Source: Ignelater luminosus
Lineage: Eukaryota; Arthropoda; Insecta; Coleoptera; Elateridae
DNA: 64,000 nt
Assembly: GCA_011009095.1 (NCBI GenBank)
Contig: VTPC01004360.1
Span: 40,921 to 104,920 of the forward strand
Direction of reading: 5' to 3'
The position numbers and the translations under genes are program-made. The notes below the pieces were generated by a model. The model had not been told where the DNA came from. It worked only from the letters and a program-made list of their open reading frames with translations, and ran no database searches. Every line of letters begins with the position of its first letter. Within the stretch, counting starts at the first letter, position 1. Of this stretch, positions 57,501 to 64,000 are shown in pieces.

Positions 57501-60500
57501 TCTCGATATTTTAGATAATAGAACTAAAGAGATTTTTCAACATTTTAATCAATTTCAAAATGCTACTGAGGTTTGTTAAAGAATTTTACACAAACTGTCA
57601 ATTCAATTCAACATTCGTACCTTACAAAATTAGTACTAGACAAAATACTATATCGGTCTATAGAATTAAATTATGCTTTAACTCAGGTAGATAATTTAAT
57701 TAGTTTGGCTAAAAATGATCTGATAAATAGTAATCTTATAAGTTTAGAGGAACTCGAAACATTATATGATGAAATATTTAAAATGTTTCCTAACAAAGTG
57801 TTTACTACTTTGACTGATTTTGAACTTCTTGATATTACAAATTTGAAGCTATTTCAGATAAATACAAACCTGTCTGATTGTAGAATTTCCATTATTAAGT
57901 GAAACTGTCTATGAAACTTTTCAATTAATTCCCGGCCCAAATAATTTAATAATCTTACCTCAATATTCTTTTGTATTTTGGAAAGATTCTCAAACCTATG
58001 TGTTTATACAAGAAATATCAGTGCAAGTGTCTAGTGTCTATTATTTGAAGAAAAATTAACATTTGGTGGATCATTGTGTTGTTAATATACTCTCACAAAA
58101 GGATAATTTGAACTGTACTCATCATATTTTGTACCAAACTAAAGATTATATTGAACCACTGTTTAATAAATTATATTTTAACCATGTTTGCATCAGAACA
58201 TCTTGTTGATATTTCTTGCAAAACAACTCAATCAGTTCGATTGATTGACAATAATTTGATACATTATCCAAATTGTAATGTTAAGATTAATAAGCATTGA
58301 TTTGTCTCAAAAAATGAAGAGAATAAAGCAATTTTGTGGAACTTACCTAATGTTAAAACAGAACTAGATACATTTGATTTACATGTTACTAAACTTGATT
58401 TACAAGGTAAAGGTGTAAGTTTAAAAGAAATCAATAAATTAGATAAAATTATACCAAAAGAAGTTCATTTAGACAATGTTTATAGATATTTGTATACTTT
58501 ATTTGTATTAATCATTTTATTAGTTGTGTTTTTAGTATTGTACCATCATAGGGATATTATTCTTACTTATTGTAGACTTAAATGTAAAAACCATGAAAAT
58601 TTTGTGAAAACTGCTGCAAACGAATCTGAACATGTTCATTCGATTCAATTAGCAACTTTTAGTGGATCTGGACCTTTTTCAAATTAAACTCTTTCTCTTT
58701 TCTTTGAATGATCATAGTTTAATCTTAAGGAAGGAGGAATTATATTGATCGAATATTATTATTAATTAATACATTTACTTTGCATTATCAGAACATTACA
58801 CATATGCATAATTGATGGCATGTTAGATGGGATCATCATATGGTTATGTGTAATTAGTGATAAGCTAGATGATAAATATATGTAGTAAATCTAACTAAGT
58901 CAGTCTTTCGAATAACTTCAATGTGAAGTTTGTAACAAAATACTAATTTGCAATAAATATTTCTTTATTTAACAACAATGATTTTTCATTAAATATATTT
59001 TGCAAAGCATACAAAGTACTAAAAACATTTTTTATACCTGGATATAGAAAATGATGTTTCAAGTAGTTTCTATGCTTCATATAAATTTAAGGAAATATCA
59101 AAGGTCATGAAAGTTAGTTTTGATATCTTCAGTAGGAAACTCCTGAATTATTGTTCTATACAATATACTCATTCTACAGTTCACATCAACTATAGTGGAG
59201 ATAAAGATTTTTGAAGAATCAAGAATCAAGTCCACTGATGTACAGCACACATCATTTGTTTGCAAAATATAAATAATCAATCAATCACCTTTGTTGTTAC
59301 TTACTTACAGAAAACTACACAGTTCATTTACTATTATAGAATTCAGAGTAGGCTTTGCATTCAAGTCACTTTTTCAGTGTACAATTCTAAATATATGCTG
59401 TAATTTTTAGTAAAAGTAACTTTTATCTAATAAATTTCAAAAACAAAAGGATAACTGTGTACAACCTAATATCACTGAAAAACAAAAAAATAAAATCATA
59501 ATTCACATAGAAACATATCAAGAGAAGGTAGTGCCCTATTATGTGAAGATACCAATGGAGGCGTTTCAAACACATCTATAATAATAAGATTCACTCAAAT
59601 AAGTTTAGGTATTATTAAAGTTGAACAGATAGAACAGTTAGTTGAAATAATGCAAGCGACAGTTGTTTTTTATGGCTCACTCTGTTAAAATCATATTTTT
59701 CTGGATGAATTGATCTAGACCAAATTAAAGTGTAACATATGATCAAGGAGCGGCAGAGATTAGTTGATACGTTATGGTGACGTAATTGCATCAGCAGTGC
59801 AACATTACTAAGGTATGCATGTATGTAAGATGTACACAGGTAAAAGACGTCTAGATCCATCAAGTCACTGATAAACAAATTGTTTTGCATCAACATCACT
59901 ATGTTACAAAAATTGCATGTGTGTGATTGTCCAACCATGTAGTATCAATAAGCGCAACGTGTTTATATACACCTGCAATCAAGTATACGAACAACTTTAC
60001 TGCGCCGTCAACTATTTGATACCGCTCCTTGCACATGATACATCACTGAAATCAGAAGAAAATAAATTAGAAACTAAACATTTTTGGTTAGATTTCTTTA
60101 CTGAATGAGCATTAGAATATACAACATTGTTCTGACTTAACCAACTTCGTATCTTTTACCATTAATGAGATTCCCATGTTGAAAATTAGGCACCCTGTAT
60201 AGGTTAAAAAGAACCATAAGTTGGAATATGCAATAGTATAAGTGAAAGTAAACAAGAATAAGAAAATCAAAAAGAAGAATATTTCAGCATGACTTTCATC
60301 ATGAAAGCTTTCTTCTTTTGTTTCAGAAGAAGTAGGGTATTTTAACTTCAAAATTTTGATTTGACCAAAAGTGGCAAGCACCTCATAATAACACTATTAG
60401 TACATAGAACACTTTCATGTCATCATCTACTCTGAATTCTGTAATAAAAACTGAACTATAATAATTATGTAGTAAGTGTAAAATAAAAATTCTTTAAGAC

Positions 60501-63500
60501 AAAAAAAGCAATAAATAACCAAAATACACTAAAATTTCAACAAAAGATTATAATAAATTATAGAAACATAAAGACCTGAAATTATGTGATCTTAAAATGT
60601 TAAGTTATACACTTTAAATCAGACTTACCAATCCATTATCAAACGTAAATATTCCAACATCTCTTCCATGATGAATGTGATTTCGACGCATAATTGGATT
60701 GGCATAATTCTTTACCCAAATGCCAGCCAGAGCATTACGACTAATTTCATTATCTTCATATGTTCCTTGGGCATAATCAGTTACATACAGACCAACATTT
60801 TCACAATCACTTATGTCACAATGGCGTATTAATGGATTTGCTCCTACACCACTTACACAAACAGCTGCACCAACTAAAATTAATTATAAATAACACTATA
60901 ACTTTAGTGTACACCCAGAAATCACTTACCAACAGAAGTACTTCGTATAATGCAATGATCTATTGTAGGACTACAATTTTCGCCAACCTCTAAACAATAA
61001 TGCTTATGATGAGGTACTGTAGATGTAACATCTGGGGAAAATTTAAGAGTTAGGTGACCAGCATAAGCCTGCTTTGCGCCTTCCACAAACATAACTGTTG
61101 ACTCAGACTCTCGCTCTAATATAACAGATTCTGCTACATTTCCAGGGGCTGCTCCTGTATATTGAAGTCATAATTACATTTACATTTTTATCAAGCTTTA
61201 AAAAGTGACTCACCCATAATAGCAACATCAGAATCAATAACAAGAAATTCACCCCTATAAGTGCCAGCATGTAAAAATATGAGAGCTCCCTGATTAGTAT
61301 TGTCGGTGGTTTCTCCATTATTGCAAGCATTTGAAGTGGAACTAGAGACATTATTTCCACTACTACGTTCATCAGCATAATCCAACGCACCCTGGCAAAT
61401 TTTTCAATTAAAATAGGTTGCCTTTTGAGATAATAGGTTTGTTTGTTTGTCTGTTGGAACCTGCTGCAAGCAGCTGTGCACGTTTCTTTGTCCTACAGCA
61501 TGAAATAAAGATATTTGTTTTCAAAAAGTTGCTTGGGAGCAAGATAATGCTGCTGGAACTCAGGCATACAAGCACACCCAGCAGAAAGCAAAAAATTGTT
61601 AGATTAACCAGTCCTTGCTTTAATTTTGCATTTAACCTCAAATTTTGTTGGTTTTCTATGGATATCTCGAATAAAAAGAGGCAAAATATGAATGTAATAC
61701 CAGCATTTGTAAGTGATGCTTGTAATAATTTCCATATTGGTTAGGTTAGGTTAGTGTGCCTTGATATTGTTTTATTAAATGTTATTTTTAAAATGACATT
61801 TAATAAAACAATATCGAGGCACACTAGGTTAGGTTATGCTTTGCTACTTTTATGTTTGTTTGTGTAGTACTTGCCTGATCTGATTTGAGTGTTGGTAACA
61901 GCTGGGTTGCAATCACAACCTGATTTTACTATCAGGCAAACAAACAAACCTAATTTTATGTAGAACACTTTAGCTTACAAAGTTGACCAGCTTGAATTTA
62001 TTATATATTATAAAACTATAGTCTTTTACATACCTGAACAGTATTAAAATACACTAAATTTCGACCTTTAAACTGTAAATCTTGATAGCCTGGTCGAACA
62101 TGAATACCTCGATAGAGTTGTCGAAAAGATTCTTTCCATGGATTTGCTAGATCCGATTCTTCGGGACTTATAAATTCAAAAGTTCGTGGAGCAGGATTAA
62201 AAAGTGGTAGGTCATATTCATATACACTCTGATACAAGCGTTTCCTGAGCAAATAGATCAATAGGTCAAATAAAGTAAAATTTTTAATTCTAGAACAATA
62301 ACTCACCAGAGTTCGGTATCATTTGCAATTGCTTGAAACCTCTTACAAACTTGACTAACACGACATAAATCTTGTTCTAATAAATAATTGAAAATAGTAA
62401 GTAAAACCTCATCAGGCAATTCGTATTGTAAATAGTGAGCAGCTGTATTTGTACAGCCTGAAAAAAAATCTATGTTAACTAAAATCCTAACCAATCTTAG
62501 CAAATCTTACTTTCATAAGAAACCGAGCACGTTCTTCTGGGACGTTTGCGAGCAGGTAACATAGCTGAAGTATAACCTTGTGCTGAAGTGGTAGGTGCAG
62601 CTGGTGATGTAGGTGATCCTGCTGTTGCTGCACTTGTGCTAGGTCCTGCTCCGCACTCGTGATGTGAGGGTGATTTCCGCCTCAAATCGTATGGGGAATG
62701 ATGAGCTGGCACAGCACCTCCACTGGTTCCAGGAGCAGTTGCCGATGTGCCCCCGGAACCAGGGGCGGCTGTTGATAGAGCTGGAATGTTTTGATTTGGG
62801 ACTGGACAAGAGGGTTCACATGGTTCAGCTAAAACAAAATATAATTTTGTAAGTAAATGTGAATGCGTCTTTTTTGTTCGACTGATAATGAAAAAATTAA
62901 ATTGGCAGCAGTGAGTTTTCCAACTTTATACTAATGACAACTGAATGGCAGTATCCTGTTTTACTAAAAATAACTCAATATAGCAAACTAACCTATTAAA
63001 ACTGCTGCTGTGGCCGTCACTTTAACAACCCTTCAAAATATACCATCACTGACACTCATTCAATATTTATTACATTTTTATTCGAGAATTAACCGAATTT
63101 TTTCAACTCTGCTTTAAATTTCACATAACAACATTGATAATATTATAAATAAATATTGTGAAATAATAACATATCAAGTATTTATTACGATCACACTGAT
63201 AAGTAACCGTTTTCATTTTTACTTTTGTTTTCAGTTTGCATATTCTAATACAACCTAAAAATATTTCGAAAGATAGATATGCAAACTGTTATATTATACC
63301 TTATTACTTGTGATTATAAAATATTAATGCTGCAGAATCAATTACTTCAATTTAAAATCAAAGATAACATAATTCAACAATTAATCATAATCATAAATAA
63401 TTAACGCAGCAAGAATTTTACCATATGAATTTATTAAAGATTGCACACTCAATTTTATTAAAAACTGTAGAATTTTTATCCACATATAATACATAATAAA

Positions 63501-64000
63501 CCAACCATACCAATATGTTTTCTTATATGTGAAAATGTTGATTTAGGTAATACATGAACTACTTTCATTTTCATGAGTATTAGAAATATGTAACTTCTAG
63601 ATAAAAAAATATTGCCATGACTTTACAATATACTGTATTTTGCAATTACAGATCAGTCAGCAACGTATTTGGGTTGATGTTTGTGTATATTTATCTTGTA
63701 TGTGGGCCGCCTTGTTATTTTTATTAGTTTTGTCTCAGACTTTTGACCAATAAATAAACTTTATATAGTTAAATTATACAACTCTGGCTGCAACATTTTC
63801 GGATTAAACTAAATGATTTGGGCATGAAAAAACGAACGGTAACATTTCGACAATACCAGGAACCCGTTAAATGTAATAAATATGAAAGAGAATTCGGGCC
63901 GAGTCCCAGTAACTTTTTAAGTCAACCCGAGGTTCTACTTACCAGACGTTGTTCTGGAAGGTGTGGGGATCCTATTAGCGCCTTTTCTTCTAGATCTCCT
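39438..64000 (-). CDS. FBXO11: FBXO11: F-box, beta-helix and UBR-finger substrate receptor of an SCF ubiquitin ligase (5' end beyond window)
   Basis: Exons in transcript order are 64000(+)-63943, 62828-62511, 62457-62307, 62244-62034, 61391-61214, 61154-60930, 60873-60629, 48512-47257 and 39567-39438. All are GT-AG and phase-consistent, giving 923 visible residues. The first exon is cut by the window edge, so the initiator is not seen. Order of domains: an Arg-rich and low-complexity N terminus with the conserved PYDLRRKSP; an F-box ([20 protein letters not shown]...CKRF); a linker with [13 protein letters not shown]; about 20 parallel beta-helix repeats of the N-x-I/L-x-x-N...GI-V type (G-GGIYVHE, AGVWITT, and so on); and a UBR-type zinc finger ([19 protein letters not shown]...FFCDCGAG). 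It ends ...MESHTLMVN. Family knowledge: it links SKP1-CUL1 to substrates such as BLIMP-1/BCL6-type zinc-finger proteins; the C. elegans orthologue DRE-1 times development. Introns hold a provirus and several MITEs. Confidence 0.95.
40112..40647. repeat. TIR element, 536 bp, flanked by TA
   Basis: The left CAGGGCGTTTTTGAAATG and the right CATTTCAAAGACACCCTG are inverted copies. TA dinucleotides flank both ends (40110-40111 and 40648-40649). There is no coding capacity, and it is consistent with a non-autonomous Tc1/mariner-like element. Confidence 0.7.
41950..42036. repeat. truncated copy of the CAGTCAA-type MITE
   Basis: TA then CAGTCAACGCATAAAGTAAT and GTTGCAAAAT match the left arm of the complete element at 49459-49603. 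The right arm is short and diverged (ACATTATATGAGT). Confidence 0.55.
44437..46391. repeat. long inverted-repeat element (arms about 155-160 bp)
   Basis: The left arm 44437-44590 and right arm 46231-46391 are inverted copies. Shared phrases are CTAAAAATATAATAAAACAT, then AGTTTTTTATTACTAATA, CATGGAA-CA, AGGTTCATTTTT and ATCATTTGATAGGATTT. No transposase is seen between the arms, so it is non-autonomous. Confidence 0.8.
45671..45986. repeat. hAT-type MITE, 316 bp, nested
   Basis: The left end CAGCGTTTCTCAACC and the right end GACTGAGAATTGCTG are imperfect inverted repeats of the CAG...TTCTCA hAT type. They are flanked by an 8-bp duplication with one mismatch (ATTTAGAG at 45663-45670, ATTTAAAG at 45987-45994). 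It sits inside the long inverted-repeat element. Confidence 0.75.
47257..48512 (-). CDS. FBXO11: FBXO11 main exon: beta-helix repeats and start of UBR finger
   Basis: A single 1256-bp exon encodes most of the right-handed beta-helix (from [15 protein letters not shown] on), with units of about 23 residues carrying conserved Asn and Gly turns. It continues to [19 protein letters not shown] and the Cys/His ligands of the UBR finger up to FIRHDR. The beta-helix probably binds substrate; the finger is shared with N-degron readers but is not proven to read N-degrons here. Confidence 0.95.
48713..48965. repeat. minisatellite (TGATTTCA-type units) bounded by 10-bp inverted repeats
   Basis: The ends are GGGGTAATTC (48713-48722) and its exact reverse complement GAATTACCCC (48956-48965). 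Just inside them lie TACACCTAATTTCAAG and TACACCTGATTTCAAG as direct copies. Between are about 15 units of the form TGATTTCA followed by AG, GT or TT, grouped into higher-order runs. It looks like a small TIR element whose interior has expanded as a minisatellite. Confidence 0.7.
49459..49603. repeat. Tc1/mariner-type MITE, 145 bp
   Basis: It is bounded by TA (49457-49458 and 49604-49605). The left end CAGTCAATTCATAAAGTAAT and the right end (reverse complement CAGTCAACTCATAAAGTAAT) are nearly perfect inverted repeats continuing through GTCGCAAAATG to about 42 bp. It has no coding capacity. A damaged relative lies at 41950. Confidence 0.85.
51314..51681 (+). repeat. 5' LTR (368 bp)
   Basis: It starts AATTATATTGATCG and ends ATTAAATATATTT (end uncertain by one base). 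It matches the 3' LTR at 58738-59000 except for an extra block of about 105 bp (roughly 51395-51505) and scattered substitutions. Confidence 0.9.
51681..51698 (+). other. primer-binding site, tRNA-Ser type
   Basis: TGGCGATGAGGATGG at the LTR edge fits the complement of a serine tRNA 3' end (CCA plus acceptor and T-stem), with one difference from the sequence I expect for tRNA-Ser(GCU). Serine primers are known from the 17.6/297 group of errantiviruses. The tRNA assignment is from memory. Confidence 0.55.
52184..53357 (+). pseudogene. gag pseudogene
   Basis: The ATG at 52184 opens a frame that meets TAA near 52322. The same protein region continues at 52441-52785 and then, in another frame, as a Gln/Asn-rich tail (52866-53357) ending IAFMNDQT. 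No Cys-His zinc knuckle is seen, as in several errantiviruses. At least one stop and one frameshift are present. Confidence 0.7.
53380..56800 (+). pseudogene. pol pseudogene (protease, RT, RNase H, integrase)
   Basis: Protease is near 53400-53500, with [11 protein letters not shown] where LIDTG is usual, so the active-site Gly appears changed. Reverse transcriptase is about 54150-54862, with [33 protein letters not shown] and YMDDIIIF (catalytic Asp pair intact). RNase H is about 54990-55340, with ITVDAS, ECLAIVW and ITDHQP. Integrase starts about 55745, with a His-His-Cys-Cys finger (HLGKTNHRG...CNICQQTK) and a C-terminal part at about 56540-56800. Stops and frameshifts lie near 53510, 54860, 55175, 55270 and elsewhere, and the solo LTR interrupts integrase. 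It is not functional. Confidence 0.85.
56305..56516. mobile_element. solo LTR (212 bp) nested in integrase
   Basis: The block starts TGTTTAATTTG and ends CGTCGTAACA (TG...CA with TGTT/AACA short inverted ends). It is flanked by the perfect 5-bp duplication GACTC (56300-56304 and 56517-56521). The integrase reading resumes after it. It bears no resemblance to the 51314/58738 LTR, so it belongs to another LTR family. A 5-bp duplication fits BEL/Pao, copia or some gypsy elements. Confidence 0.85.
57018..58687 (+). pseudogene. env pseudogene (baculovirus F-like envelope glycoprotein)
   Basis: The frame opens with a signal peptide (hydrophobic stretch just after the start, ending near AFAYC). It reaches a furin-type site RAKR followed by a Gly-rich hydrophobic stretch at about 57350-57375, the pattern of class I fusion proteins in errantiviruses. 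A TAA follows at once (57378-57380). Later open pieces are 57573-57902 and 58334-58687. The last has a single C-terminal membrane segment (about 58500-58550) and a short cytoplasmic tail. Several stops and frameshifts separate the pieces, so no functional envelope can be made. Confidence 0.75.
58727..58737 (+). other. polypurine tract
   Basis: AAGGAAGGAGG lies immediately before the 3' LTR, the expected plus-strand primer site. Confidence 0.8.
58738..59000 (+). repeat. 3' LTR (263 bp)
   Basis: It starts AATTATATTGATCG and ends ATTAAATATATTT. It is about 105 bp shorter than the 5' LTR because an internal block is missing after CATGTTA. Confidence 0.9.
60629..62457 (-). CDS. FBXO11: FBXO11 exons encoding F-box, linker and first beta-helix repeats
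   Basis: In transcript order: 62457-62307 (F-box), 62244-62034 (KRLYQSV...[13 protein letters not shown]), 61391-61214 (including a Ser/Asn-rich insert, then [20 protein letters not shown]), 61154-60930 ([13 protein letters not shown]..., [13 protein letters not shown]) and 60873-60629 ([20 protein letters not shown] on to [15 protein letters not shown]). Every junction keeps phase. The Ser/Asn-rich insert (about [20 protein letters not shown]) is not in the human protein as I recall it. Confidence 0.93.
61752..61826. repeat. 75-bp near-perfect palindrome (foldback MITE) in a TTAGG-like context
   Basis: The arms 61752-61788 and 61790-61826 are inverted copies with two differences, both G-U compatible on the + strand. 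They are flanked by the perfect 8-bp repeat GGTTAGGT (61744-61751 and 61827-61834). The flanks read TTAGGTTAGG, like the insect telomere unit. An 8-bp duplication suggests hAT-type insertion. It lies in a FBXO11 intron. Confidence 0.8.
62511..62828 (-). CDS. FBXO11: FBXO11 low-complexity N-terminal exon
   Basis: It encodes [20 protein letters not shown], a Gly/Ser/Ala/Pro-rich stretch, the conserved [12 protein letters not shown], another Ala/Thr/Pro-rich stretch, and [15 protein letters not shown], a basic cluster that may act as a nuclear localisation signal. Its GC content is higher than that of the surrounding introns. Confidence 0.88.
62829..63942. other. FBXO11 intron
   Basis: AT-rich, no feature recognised. 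Confidence 0.6.
63943..64000 (-). CDS. FBXO11: FBXO11 upstream coding exon, partial
   Basis: The last 58 bp of the window on the - strand read [19 protein letters not shown] with a GTAAGT donor, and join in phase to AEPCEP. The Arg-rich composition agrees with the N terminus of animal FBXO11. The start codon lies beyond the window. Confidence 0.75.

Larger units (their letters stand above)
51314..59000 (+). mobile_element. errantivirus-like (Ty3/gypsy with env) LTR retrotransposon, degenerate
   Basis: The 7.7-kb element lies between direct 4-bp duplications TGCA (51310-51313 and 59001-59004). The order is LTR, primer-binding site, gag, protease, reverse transcriptase, RNase H, integrase, env, polypurine tract, LTR. 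This is the layout of insect errantiviruses (gypsy, 17.6, ZAM group). All coding regions carry stops or frameshifts and the LTRs have diverged at about a dozen positions by eye, so it is an old, inactive insertion. It is antisense to the host gene FBXO11. A solo LTR of another family has inserted into integrase (56305-56516). Confidence 0.9.
48513..60628. other. FBXO11 intron (12.1 kb), more than half a provirus
   Basis: The intron holds the TIR-bounded minisatellite 48713-48965, the MITE 49459-49603 and the LTR element 51314-59000. The remaining parts (49604-51313 and 59001-60628) show no gene, only a lone CACCCTGTATA repeat end near 60195. Confidence 0.8.

Overview
This is an insect nuclear genome window, judged from the spliced genes with GT-AG introns, the strongly AT-rich non-coding DNA and the classes of mobile element (mauritiana-type mariner, an errantivirus-like LTR element, hAT remnants, TTAGG-like repeats). 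The order cannot be fixed from sequence alone.

Three conserved host genes can be reconstructed with all splice phases agreeing. (1) An EndoU (XendoU-family) secreted endoribonuclease, + strand, 18545-24185, 5 exons, 408 aa, with a long Q/N-rich N-terminal spacer. (2) DHTKD1, the mitochondrial 2-oxoadipate dehydrogenase E1 subunit, + strand, 24489-35694, 18 exons, 929 aa. It starts about 300 bp after the EndoU stop. (3) FBXO11, the F-box / beta-helix / UBR-finger substrate receptor of an SCF ubiquitin ligase, - strand, from beyond 64000 down to 39438. Nine coding exons are visible (923 residues), and the first coding part lies outside the window. DHTKD1 and FBXO11 converge, with about 3.7 kb between their stop codons. 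The left 13 kb holds three small single-pass membrane-protein genes (893-1216 +, 11794-12075 +, 12743-13003 -) that I do not recognise.

The rest is mostly introns and intergenic DNA full of mobile elements. There are two full-length mariners of one family (8879-10129 dead; 21375-22661 with an intact 346-aa transposase, inside the last EndoU intron) and a different, decayed mariner (about 4854-6000). A hAT transposase fragment (about 6931-7057) and a GC-rich decayed LINE reverse transcriptase (about 28550-29960, in DHTKD1 intron 8) are also present. An errantivirus-like gag-pol-env provirus (51314-59000) lies antisense in a FBXO11 intron, with a 212-bp solo LTR of another family nested in its integrase. 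Many MITEs have terminal inverted repeats, several nested.

I found no tRNA, rRNA or CRISPR array and no clearly new multi-gene system. The most interesting items are the possibly active mariner, the nested retroelements, a pre-miRNA-like hairpin at 17324-17399, a 75-bp palindrome with an 8-bp target duplication inside TTAGG-like sequence, and the small membrane-protein genes. All assignments rest on reading motifs by eye and on remembered family features; no search was run.
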